Source: Acidimicrobiia bacterium (lineage in GTDB: Bacteria > Acidobacteriota > Vicinamibacteria > Vicinamibacterales > CAVVIG01). From it: a stretch of 64,000 bases of DNA. Shown here piece after piece: positions 9,100-17,337 of this stretch. Under the pieces are notes generated by a model. It ran no database searches. It was given only the letters and a program-made list of their open reading frames with translations, and was not told where the DNA came from. A program made the position numbers and the translations under genes. Where the stretch lies: assembly GCA_016871175.1 (NCBI GenBank), contig VFZL01000004.1, forward strand, positions 124,001 to 188,000. The letters are read 5' to 3'. The stretch's first letter is position 1, and every line of letters starts with the position of its first letter.

Positions 9100-9248
9100 G
9101 GGTCCGCTCACAGAATACCCTGAGTCGCTTGCGGTGCGCGTGGCTCCCGACGCCCCGCCGTGCACGGGCTTGCCGAGAGTCCGGCACTGCCGGGAAAGGG
9201 GAGCCGACGACGACGGCAGATCCCTCGTTCATCCGCCGCGCGTTCTGC

Positions 9249-9254
9249 GATAAT
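9249..9254 (+). promoter_or_regulatory. Candidate -10 element for the second heme-copper enzyme
   Basis: GATAAT lies in the roughly 200-base region between the two divergent oxidase operons, 43 bases before the GTG at 9298. A GGAG ribosome-binding site lies about 10 bases before that start. No convincing -35 or NO/FNR-type palindrome was found. Confidence 0.28.
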
Positions 9255-9297
9255 CGCGCGCCGACTCGACCCACGCACAGCATCGGAGACTCCCATC

Positions 9298-9851
9298 GTG
9301 AACCCTTCACTTGCGATCTTCCTGGTCTCGACACTGGTCATTGCCGCGACCTTCCTGTGGGTCGCGCGTTCGACATCCGAACCCGGCGCGATCGACTACG
9401 CGCGAGCGAATCGACTGCGTGGCGTGTTCGGCGTGTCGTTGGGCGTCATCCTCGCCATCTTTCTCGTGCTCACGCTGCCGCGCCTGCCGTATCCCGTCGA
9501 GGCCGCGGCACCTGCGCACGTCGTGAACGTGGTCGGGAAACAGTACGCGTTCTCGGTGAGCGAGAGCCCCGGGCCTCAGTCGCTGGCGACGTGGGAGGCA
9601 GAGTTCTCGCCAGTCGTCGAGGTGCTGCAGGGCGCGCTCGTGGAGTTCCGTGTCCGCACGTTGGATGTCAACCATGGATTGGGCATCTACACGCCTCAAG
9701 GCGCCCTTCTTGCCCAGACGCAGGCGATGCCGGGTTACGTGAATCGATTGCGCGTGCAGTTCGACCAGCCGGCACGTATCCCGCGATGTGTTTGGAACTC
9801 TGTGGCATGTCGCACCACGCGATGCGTGCCGTGATCGAGGTGAAGCCATGA
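9298..9851 (+). CDS. CuA-containing subunit II of a second heme-copper enzyme (frameshifted)
   Basis: GTG 9298 is preceded by a GGAG site. The protein has two membrane helices followed by a short CuA cupredoxin domain; the leader and AAPAHVVNVVGKQYAF segment are read in one frame. The C-terminal CuA motif CLELCGMSHHAM is read only in the +1 frame, ending at TGA 9849-9851. Restoring one G near 9770 (giving FDQPGTYPAMC) joins them. So either one base is missing from the sequence or the gene is inactivated. His in LDVNHGLGIY would be the other CuA ligand. The intended stop overlaps the next gene's ATG (ATGA). It would pass electrons to the catalytic subunit encoded next. Confidence 0.85.
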
Positions 9852-11258
9852 CCGCGCTCGCGAACCCTCCCACGGCCACTCCTGACGCGTACGCCAGGCA
9901 GATGACGCGCCTCACGCTCGTGTGGGTCGCCGTCGGGCTTGTGCTCTTCCCGATCCTCGCGCTGCTCGGCCTGGTGATGCGGACGCTCCAGGCCGGTTAC
10001 TTTCGAGCGACACCGCCGGAGTGGTTCGATGCGGTGATGACGCTCCACGGTCTCGGCATGGTCGGCGTGTGGTTCGTTGCGGGACTGGCGGCGCTGAGCT
10101 TCGTGCTGTCGGCATACGTGCGCCCGAGCCTGACCGTGTCCAAGCTCGCCCTTGCCATGACCGCTCTCGGCGTCATCCTGCTGCTTGTCGCGACGCTCGT
10201 GGGGCGGCTCGGTGTGGGGTGGTACTTCCTGCATCCCCTTCCGTTCCATTCCACCGACACCTGGCCGGCGTGGGCCACCGGTGCGCTCTTCGGCGCTTTG
10301 GCCATCCTCGGCGTGGGGTGGACCCTCTGGGCGGCCGACATTCTTCGCGCGATCGCCGCGCGCTATCGATTGAGTGAGGCGCTGGGGTGGTCCTACCTGT
10401 CAGGACGCACGGACGTCGAGGCACCGCCGGTCGTGGTCATCGCCTGGGTCAGCTGCATCGGTGTTCTGGCCGGGTTGGTGGCCGCTGTGGTGATCTTGCT
10501 CCTGGTCGCGATCGAGGTCATCGGCGGGACGGCTCCGAGCGATGCGTTGCTCATCAAGAACCTGACGTTCTACTTCGGTCACATGCTCGTCAACATTACG
10601 ATGTACTTCGGCGTGGGCCTGGTGTACGAGATCATGCCCGCGTACACGGGACGACCGTGGAAGATCAACGCGCTCGTCGTCATCTCATGGAACACGGTCC
10701 TCGCGCTGGTAATGTTCGCGTACTTTCACCACCTGTACATGGACTTCGCCCAGCCGCGATGGCTGCAGGTCGTCGGCCAGGTGTCCTCCTATCTCATCTC
10801 GGTGCCCGCGGCGGTGGTCACGATCTTCAGCGCACTCGTCCTGGTCTACCACTCGCAGGAGCGCTGGTCGCTTGCCCCGACGTTGCTGTACCTCGGGGTG
10901 ATGGGCTGGGCCATCGGCGGCGTGGGCGCGATGATCGATTCCACGATCACCGTGAACCAGCAGTTCCACAATACGCTCTGGGTTCCCGCTCATTTCCATA
11001 CGTACTACCTGATGGGCGTCGTGCTGATGATCCTCGGTGCCGTCTATCACCTTGCGACGGCGCTGACGTCTGAGCGTCGCGAGCTATCCGCTGCCCGGCG
11101 CCTCGCGGTGGCGGTGCTTCGATTACGATCCGGTGACGGGGCAGGCAGCGCTCTCCTGGGGCACGTTCCTCCTGATCGTGCCCGCCATGATTGCGACGGT
11201 ATTCACGCTGGCCACGTTCAGCCGTGGCCGTCGGTTGGCCCGGCTTGTCGGAGAGTGA
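9848..11258 (+). CDS. Catalytic subunit I of a heme-copper enzyme with Tyr-to-Asn change (NO reductase-like; frameshifted 3' end)
   Basis: ATG 9848 overlaps the preceding stop. Heme-copper ligands are seen: His67 for the low-spin heme, His245, the His294-His295 pair for CuB, and His382-x-His384. At the position of the oxidase HPEVY motif the protein reads GHMLVN, so the cross-linked Tyr is replaced by Asn249. This loss is a hallmark of NO-reducing members of the superfamily such as the NorS/NorY (sNOR) type, which also have a CuA subunit. The open frame runs to 11314, but after about residue 412 it turns Arg-rich. The last helix (SWGTFLLIVPAMIATVF) lies in the next frame, ending at TGA 11256-11258, implying a shift near 11090-11115. 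Confidence 0.85.
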
Positions 11259-11308
11259 TGGTGTCGGGGCGTCCTGAGGTCAGCGTGCACTCAGTCAGAG
11301 CGCTCGCG

Positions 11309-12718
11309 TCATGAACCGCTTCCCCGCCTCGCCCAGTACATGTGGACCGGTAGCCCCAGCAAAATGATGCCGAGTCCCGCCAACGCCTGCCGCGGTGTCG
11401 CGGTGAGGGTGTTCACGATCAGCCAGACGGCGACCACCACGAACACGATCGGCACGACTGGATAGCCGACCGTCTTGTAGGGGCGCTTGGCGTCCGGCCG
11501 CCGGCGACGAAGAAGGATGACCCCGACCGCATTCATGGCGTAGAAGATCCACGCCGCGAAGATCACGTAGTCCGTCAGGCGATCGTAGGAGCCGGATAGC
11601 GCGAGCGCACACGACCAGACTCCCTGAAGGAGCAGTGCGTTCACGGGCACGTGTGTCGATGCGCTCACACGCGCCAGTGGCGCGAAGAACAACCCGTCCT
11701 TGGCCATGGCGTACGAAATGCGCGCGCCAGCCATCGTCCCGGTGTGCAGGCTGCCCAGCGTTGAGATCATCATCGCCATCGCGACGAAGGCGACGGCGGT
11801 CGGTCCGAGAAACTGTCGTACGAGCTCGGTGGCGACCGACGAGGCCTCGCTGACGTCGGCGATCGCTCGAGGTGTCAGGACGTAGAGATACGCCGCGTTG
11901 ACGAACACGTAAAGCGCACCAACGATTGCCGTCCCCCCAATCAGGGCGAGCGGCAGGACGCGCTGCGGATGGCGAACCTCGCCCGCGACAGTAGTCGCGT
12001 TGCTCCATCCGTCGTAGGCCCAGAGCGCGCCGACGAGCGCGGCGCCGAAGCCGGCCAAGCCACCGCGCGCGGTTGCGTCAACTCCCGTGCAGGTCGCATC
12101 TGCCGACGTGAGCTCGAAGTGATGCCAATCGCCGTTGGCGAAGAAGAACGCGCCGAGCCCGACGGCGGCGACGATCGCCAGCTTGAGCACGGTGATGAAC
12201 ACCGAAATGCGGCCGCCAATCGACACAGCCAGACAATTGACGGCTGTGCCAGCGAGGATCGTCACCAGCGCGACGAGCTGCAGCATGCCGAACGACACCT
12301 CGACGCCAAAGGGATACACCGAGAAGAAGGACCGCTGGAGCCCGCCCGACAGCAACGCGTCGAGGAAGATGGCGAAGCCGACGCCTTTGGCCGCTTGACT
12401 GCCCGAGAACGCGACCGCGAACTGCGTCCAGCCATAGAGGAACGCGATGCGCGGTCCGTAGCTCTCGCGGATGAAGACGTACTCGCCGCCGGCTTCCGGC
12501 ATCATCGCCGCCAGCTCGGCGTAAGTGAGTGCGCCGGCCAGGCTCAACAGGCCCGCGATGATCCAGGCGGCGAGCACAAGCCACGGCGCCTCCACGTTGC
12601 ACATCATCACGCGGGTCTTGAGGAAGATCCCGGTTCCGATGACCGTGCCTACGACAATCGACGTGGTCGCCAGGAGCCCAAGTCCACGGACAAGGCCCGA
12701 CTGCGCGTTGGGGATCAC
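11309..12718 (-). CDS. APC-superfamily amino acid permease
   Basis: 469 residues from GTG 12718. About twelve transmembrane helices are expected. The first helix contains the family's substrate-binding glycine motif (VVGTVIGTGIFL), and the second pair contains the GALTYAELAAMMPEAGGEYVF segment typical of amino acid/polyamine antiporters and LAT-like transporters. It moves amino acids across the inner membrane by proton or exchange coupling; the substrate cannot be told from sequence. It is convergent with the oxidase-like gene upstream, and no operon partner is evident. Confidence 0.92.
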   Translation of the reverse strand: MIPNAQSGLVRGLGLLATTSIVVGTVIGTGIFLKTRVMMCNVEAPWLVLAAWIIAGLLSLAGALTYAELAAMMPEAGGEYVFIRESYGPRIAFLYGWTQFAVAFSGSQAAKGVGFAIFLDALLSGGLQRSFFSVYPFGVEVSFGMLQLVALVTILAGTAVNCLAVSIGGRISVFITVLKLAIVAAVGLGAFFFANGDWHHFELTSADATCTGVDATARGGLAGFGAALVGALWAYDGWSNATTVAGEVRHPQRVLPLALIGGTAIVGALYVFVNAAYLYVLTPRAIADVSEASSVATELVRQFLGPTAVAFVAMAMMISTLGSLHTGTMAGARISYAMAKDGLFFAPLARVSASTHVPVNALLLQGVWSCALALSGSYDRLTDYVIFAAWIFYAMNAVGVILLRRRRPDAKRPYKTVGYPVVPIVFVVVAVWLIVNTLTATPRQALAGLGIILLGLPVHMYWARRGSGS

Positions 12719-12889
12719 TGCTGGATCTTAAGGGCAGGGAGGCCGGGTGGGACTGGAAGGGAGCCCGTGAGGCAGGCAGGAGCACCTGCGGCATCAGCGG
12801 CAGTTCGCGTTGGGAGACCCCAGCGCCAGTGGAAGGATGTCGTGACAAAACCTGTGACGAACACCAGTCGACCGGCCGTGTGACCCGCG

Positions 12890-12895
12890 TAAGAT
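12890..12895 (+). promoter_or_regulatory. Candidate -10 element for pepF
   Basis: TAAGAT sits 6 bases before the ATG at 12902, the same spacing as the candidate at purE. No clear -35 or Shine-Dalgarno sequence is seen, so this may be a leaderless transcript. Confidence 0.25.
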
Positions 12896-12901
12896 CCGTG
12901 T

Positions 12902-14788
12902 ATGAGCACGACCGTCAAATCCCGCCTCGTCGTTGCTGCCCTCGCCTCGTTCGTTCTCGTTTTGGCCCCGCTTACCGCACAAGAGCGCGACCGAAGTCAG
13001 ATCCCGGACAAGTACAAGTGGAACTTGGCCGACATCTATCCGTCCACCGCCGCGTGGAGGACCGCGAAGGACGGTGTCGCAAAGCGGTTGCCCGAGCTCG
13101 ACGCCTTCAACGGCAAGCTCGAGACGTCGGCCGCGACGCTGGCCAACGCGATGGAGGTGTACTTCGCGCTCGACAAGGAACTCTCACGTTTGTTTGTCTA
13201 TTCCAGCATGCTCGCGGACCAGGACACCCGCGACGCGACGAACCAGGGCATGCGCGCCGAGATGCTGCAGCTGGCGTCGGACCTCGGCGCCAAGGGCGCA
13301 TTTTTCGAGCCTGAAGTCCTGCGGTTGCCCAGTGGCACGATCCAGAAGTACCTGGCGGATGAACCGCGGCTCAAGCCGTATCGGTTCTATCTCGAAGACA
13401 TCGCGCGTCGCGCGCCTCACACGCTGAGCGAGCCGGAAGAGCGCTTGCTGGCCTCTGTTGGGCCGTTGGCGAGCTCGCCCTCCAGCGTCTACGGCATTCT
13501 GTCCAACGCCGACTTTCCATACCCAACGGCGACGCTCAGCGACGGGAAATCGGTCGTCTTGAACCAGGCGAACTTCACAGCCTATCGCGGCGGGTCGAAT
13601 CGCGCCGACCGCGAGAGAGTCATGTCGGCGTTCTTCTCATCGCTCGGGTCCTTCAGTCGCACGTACGGCACGACGATGAGCGGGGAGGCGCAAAGGCTGC
13701 AGTTCCTCGCCAAGGCACGCCGCTACCCGTCGTCTCTGGCGATGCAGCTCGATGGACCGAACATCCCCGAGTCCGTGTACATGCGCCTCATCGACGGCGT
13801 GAACAAGAATCTGCCAACCTTCCACCGCTACCTGAACCTCCGCAAGCGGATGATGGGCGTTTCCGAACTGCACTACTACGACCTCTACGCGCCGCTTGTG
13901 GGATCCGTGAGCCTGACCTACACGCCCGAGCAGGCGCAGGCGCACATCCTGGAGGCGGTCAAGCCGCTCGGCACCGAATACACCTCGGTGATCAGGCGCG
14001 CCTTCGACGACCGATGGATCGATCTCTACCCGAGCCCCGGCAAGCGCTCCGGCGCCTACTCGAACGGCGGCGCCTACGATGTCCACCCGTACATGCTCAT
14101 CAACTACAACGGCAAGTACGACGACATGAGCACGCTCGCGCACGAGCTCGGCCACACGATGCAGAGCTACTTCTCGAACAAGACGCAGCCGTATCCGACG
14201 GCGGGCTACCCGATCTTCGTCGCCGAGGTCGCGTCCACGTTCAACGAGTCGCTGCTCATCGATCACATGCTGAAGACCGTGAAAGACGACAACGCGCGGC
14301 TGGCGATCCTGGGCAACTACCTCGAGAACATCAAGAGCACGGTCTTCCGGCAGACGCAGTTTGCCGAGTTCGAGCTCCGCATGCACGAGCGGCTACAGCA
14401 GGGGCAGCCGCTCACCGGCGAGGCACTCGCGGCCCTCTACTTCGACATCACCAAGAAGTACTACGGCCACGATCAAAAGGTCTGCATCGTCGACGACTAC
14501 ATCAAGCACGAATGGAGCTACATCCCGCACTTCTACCGGGGCTTCTACGTCTTCCAATACGCCACGTCGTTCACGGCGTCCGAGGCGCTCGCGCAGAAGG
14601 TGAAGTCGGGTGACCAGGCGGCGATCAAGCGCTACCTCACCTTTCTCTCGGCAGGCGGCTCGAAGTACCCCATCGACTTGCTAAAGGACGCGGGCGTCGA
14701 CATGACGACGGACGAGCCGCTGGCGCTGACGATGAAAGAGATGAACCGGGTCATGGACGAGATGGAGAAGATCCTGCCGAAGCAGTAA
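12902..14788 (+). CDS. pepF: Oligoendopeptidase F-type M3 metallopeptidase, exported
   Basis: 628 residues. An N-terminal signal peptide of about 27 residues (ending LAPLTAQ) is unusual for PepF, which is usually cytoplasmic. The zinc site LAHELGHTMQSYF (HExxH) occurs near residue 418, with the downstream Glu in FVAEVASTFNESLL, both M3B hallmarks. The C-terminal region (YFDITKKYYG, then IPHFYRGFYVFQYATSF) also matches. It cleaves short peptides. The leader places it in the periplasm or outside, which fits the other exported peptidases in this window. No frame defects are seen. Confidence 0.95.
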   Translation: MSTTVKSRLVVAALASFVLVLAPLTAQERDRSQIPDKYKWNLADIYPSTAAWRTAKDGVAKRLPELDAFNGKLETSAATLANAMEVYFALDKELSRLFVYSSMLADQDTRDATNQGMRAEMLQLASDLGAKGAFFEPEVLRLPSGTIQKYLADEPRLKPYRFYLEDIARRAPHTLSEPEERLLASVGPLASSPSSVYGILSNADFPYPTATLSDGKSVVLNQANFTAYRGGSNRADRERVMSAFFSSLGSFSRTYGTTMSGEAQRLQFLAKARRYPSSLAMQLDGPNIPESVYMRLIDGVNKNLPTFHRYLNLRKRMMGVSELHYYDLYAPLVGSVSLTYTPEQAQAHILEAVKPLGTEYTSVIRRAFDDRWIDLYPSPGKRSGAYSNGGAYDVHPYMLINYNGKYDDMSTLAHELGHTMQSYFSNKTQPYPTAGYPIFVAEVASTFNESLLIDHMLKTVKDDNARLAILGNYLENIKSTVFRQTQFAEFELRMHERLQQGQPLTGEALAALYFDITKKYYGHDQKVCIVDDYIKHEWSYIPHFYRGFYVFQYATSFTASEALAQKVKSGDQAAIKRYLTFLSAGGSKYPIDLLKDAGVDMTTDEPLALTMKEMNRVMDEMEKILPKQ

Positions 14789-14789
14789 C

Positions 14790-15138
14790 GTGCCAGCTCT
14801 TGATGTCAGCCGGTCGCTGACGGCGTTGGCCACGCTGCTCGTGTCGTTCACGTTCGCGATCGTCGTGTTCGGCGTGAGGATTAGGGCAGCGTCCTCGGCT
14901 TCCTGCTCGCCGTGCTCATGGTGGTCATGCTCGGCGGCGCCTGGGTGCCGACCTTCATCTTCCCCGCCTGGCTTCAGCGCCTGACCGTCGTCGTCCCGGC
15001 CGGTGGGCGGTGGACGGGCTCGACGTCGTGACCTGGCGGGGACTGGGCCTACAGGCACTCTTGCCGACGCTGATGTTGTTGGGCTTTTCAGTCCTCTTCG
15101 GCACCGTGGCACTGGCGCGGTTTCGCTGGGACGAGTAA
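14790..15138 (+). pseudogene. Remnant of an ABC-2/ABC transporter permease C-terminus
   Basis: Three short stretches in different frames resemble the end of an ABC-2 type permease: a first (TALATLLVSFTFAIVVFGVRI), a second (GSVLGFLLAVLMVVMLGGAW followed by VPTFIFPAWLQRL), and a third (AVDGLDVVTWRGLGLQALLP, ending FRWDE at TAA 15136-15138). Shifts occur near 14880 and 15000. The middle of the domain appears deleted, because the GFL helix runs directly into the MLGGAW helix. The N-terminal part and any ATPase partner are missing. It looks like a decayed relic rather than a sequencing artefact, since at least two shifts, a deletion and a truncation are needed to explain it. Confidence 0.7.
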
Positions 15139-15149
15139 TACTGGACCCT

Positions 15150-16349
15150 ATGAGTACAGTCGTCGCCTCGCGTCATTCGTCGCTCAGCATCCTCCGACCT
15201 GTCAACGTGCCACCGGTGGCGGTGGCTGGGCTGCTCGTCGCTGCTGGCGTCGTGTATTTGTCCGCCGCGGTGACCTGGCGACAGGGCGCGCTGTTCCTCG
15301 TGGGCACGATGGCGGGCATCGTCTTGTATCACGCGGCCTTCGGCTTCACCTCCTCATGGCGCGCGATGATTGCCGAGAAACGCGGCGAGGGCCTGCGCGC
15401 CCAGATGGTGATGCTCGCGCTGACCTGCGTCGTGTTCGTCCCGCTCATCTCGATGGGCCACGTGTTCGGACAGCCCGTGCGCGGGTCGGTATCGCCCTTC
15501 GGCATGTCGGTGGCCGTCGGTGCGTTCCTGTTCGGCGTCGGCATGCAGCTTGGTGGTGGATGTGCGTCGGGCACGCTCTACACCGCGGGCGGTGGCAATC
15601 CTCGGATGTTGGTGACGCTGGCCGCGTTCATCGCCGGATCGGTGCTGGGTGTGCTGCACATGCCCACCTGGGAGCAGGCGCCGACGCTCGGCAGCGTGTC
15701 CTTTATGCAGACGTTCGGCTCCGGTGGATCGCTGCTCGTGAGCTTGATCCTGTTTGGGGCGGTGGCGCTGGTGTCGTTCAACGTGGAGCGCCGCACACAC
15801 GGTCTGCGGGTGCCGTTCCTGTCGTGGCGTGACAACGACTCGTGGCTTCGAGGGCCTTGGCCGGTTGTGGCCGGCGCAATCGGCCTCGCCGTGGTGAACA
15901 TTGCCACGCTCGGCATCGCGGGTCGGCCCTGGGGCGTGACCTCGGCGTTCGCCTTGTGGGGATCGAAGATGCTGGCCGCCGTCGGGGTAGACGTCGCGAG
16001 CTGGCCGTATTGGCGATCCGCGGCGCGTGCGGCCGAGCTGAACGGCAGCCTGCTGAACGACGTGACGACGGTGATGAACGTTGGAATCATGTTGGGCGCG
16101 CTCATCGCCGCCGGCCTGGCGGGACGGTTTGCCCCCTCGTGGAGAGTCCCGCTTCGCTCGCTTCTGGCCGCGGTCGTCGGAGGCTTGCTGCTCGGGTACG
16201 GCGCTCGTATCGCCTACGGGTGCAACATCGGCGCCTACTTCAGCGGCATCGCGTCGACGAGCCTGCACGGATGGCTCTGGTTTGCCGCCGCATTCCTGGG
16301 GAACACCGTCGGCACGCGACTGCGGCCGGCGTTCGGGCTCAAGGTCTGA
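15150..16349 (+). CDS. YeeE/YedE-family sulfur (thiosulfate) transporter
   Basis: 399 residues from ATG 15150; the longer upstream frame overlaps the permease relic. It is a polytopic membrane protein with two family signatures, each bearing a conserved Cys: GGGCASGTLYTAGGG in the first half and YGARIAYGCNIGAYFSG near the C-terminus. In the family (TsuA/YeeE), these cysteines pass thiosulfate across the membrane. The fold is a tandem repeat of two similar halves, which fits the length. No rhodanese or TusA partner is encoded adjacent. Substrate assignment is by family only. Confidence 0.9.
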   Translation: MSTVVASRHSSLSILRPVNVPPVAVAGLLVAAGVVYLSAAVTWRQGALFLVGTMAGIVLYHAAFGFTSSWRAMIAEKRGEGLRAQMVMLALTCVVFVPLISMGHVFGQPVRGSVSPFGMSVAVGAFLFGVGMQLGGGCASGTLYTAGGGNPRMLVTLAAFIAGSVLGVLHMPTWEQAPTLGSVSFMQTFGSGGSLLVSLILFGAVALVSFNVERRTHGLRVPFLSWRDNDSWLRGPWPVVAGAIGLAVVNIATLGIAGRPWGVTSAFALWGSKMLAAVGVDVASWPYWRSAARAAELNGSLLNDVTTVMNVGIMLGALIAAGLAGRFAPSWRVPLRSLLAAVVGGLLLGYGARIAYGCNIGAYFSGIASTSLHGWLWFAAAFLGNTVGTRLRPAFGLKV

Positions 16350-16367
16350 ACCTGTCTCGACCGACGG

Positions 16368-17264
16368 CTACCGCTGTTCGATCGGTTTCTCGATCTGCTC
16401 GTCTGTCCTGACAGCGAACTGCCGGAAGCGACCGTAGGTGGCCCTGCCGCTGATGCGACCACCGGCCGCGGGTCGATACTCCTCGATCATCTCCGCCGGT
16501 ACGAGAATGTCCAGTCGCGAGTCCTGTTTGAAGGTCGTGGTCACACGAGCGGTGATGAGCGGGGCGTCGACGACGAACTCCGTCTTGTGGACCCGACCGG
16601 TTTCCACGTCAATCCACGTTCGACCGCGCGTGGGGAGGTTGCTGTTGTTCTCGCCCCGAATCAGGGTCGGGCGCTCGTGCTCTTGATATTCCACAAGCCA
16701 GACCGACGACCCGACGGCGCTGTCAGCTCCACCGTAGGTGAAGGCGAAGCGCTTCTGGTAGGCGCGCTCGAGGAACGCCAGTGCGATGACCGGGTTGTTG
16801 ATCGTCCGGACGACGTCGCCGATGTTGTAGCGAGAGCTTTCTTGGGCGATGAGCCGTGCCTGCTCGAGCGAGCTGTCCGTGGGGCTCCGGAGAAACAGCA
16901 TCGCCAGCCGATTCTCGCGGTCGCGCACCGCCTGCCCGTCCACCTCGAAGGTGTCACGGAACGGATACCAGTCCGCCGATGACTCCGGCTTGATGAGCAG
17001 AAAGTCCGACCGAAGTGTCCGCCGTTCGGTCGGCGGAACGTTGGGTATCGAGCCGCGGCTACCCAGCTGGCTCGCGCGGAGCGGCGGCACGGACTCCTGC
17101 CGGTACCGCTCTTCTGAGACGACGTGACCGAAGCGATCGATGAAGGTCTCGACATAAGCGGCCGCGCGCGCAAGCGTCACATCCAACGTCGCCGGCTGGG
17201 CGCGCACATCTTCTCGACCAAGCAGCGCGACGGCGCACACGATCACAAGGCAGCGACCGACCAC
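16368..17264 (-). CDS. Conserved secreted hypothetical protein (acidobacterial type)
   Basis: 298 residues from GTG 17264. It has a signal peptide (about 1-22, ending EDVRAQ), then a helical segment (AAAYVETFIDRFGHVVSEERYRQE), followed by a beta-rich region with LRSDFLLIKPE, FRDTFEVDGQAVRDREN and a late GRTWIDVETGRVHKTEF segment. Proteins with this VVSEERY-type N-terminus recur in acidobacterial genomes, but their function is unknown. The middle looks like a beta-barrel or lipoprotein-like domain. It is convergent with the sulfur transporter by 18 bases. No lipobox is obvious. Confidence 0.8.
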   Translation of the reverse strand: MVGRCLVIVCAVALLGREDVRAQPATLDVTLARAAAYVETFIDRFGHVVSEERYRQESVPPLRASQLGSRGSIPNVPPTERRTLRSDFLLIKPESSADWYPFRDTFEVDGQAVRDRENRLAMLFLRSPTDSSLEQARLIAQESSRYNIGDVVRTINNPVIALAFLERAYQKRFAFTYGGADSAVGSSVWLVEYQEHERPTLIRGENNSNLPTRGRTWIDVETGRVHKTEFVVDAPLITARVTTTFKQDSRLDILVPAEMIEEYRPAAGGRISGRATYGRFRQFAVRTDEQIEKPIEQR

Positions 17265-17337
17265 GAATCAAACGATATCACGCGCGTCGCGGTGGGTTCT
17301 CCTGCACGGACGCTCGTCGTCTCGGTGAACGACCAAG

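Noticed and set aside
8857-9123. Plus-strand frame overlapping subunit II
   Set aside because: No family resemblance and complete overlap with the ctaC gene, whose CuA motif is intact.
9100-9297. FNR- or NsrR-type site between the divergent oxidase operons
   Set aside because: No TTGAT-N4-ATCAA-like palindrome was found by reading the region.
10387-11073. Long open frames inside the NO reductase-like gene on both strands
   Set aside because: They are GC-rich shadow frames with skewed Arg/His/Gly composition and no recognisable domain.
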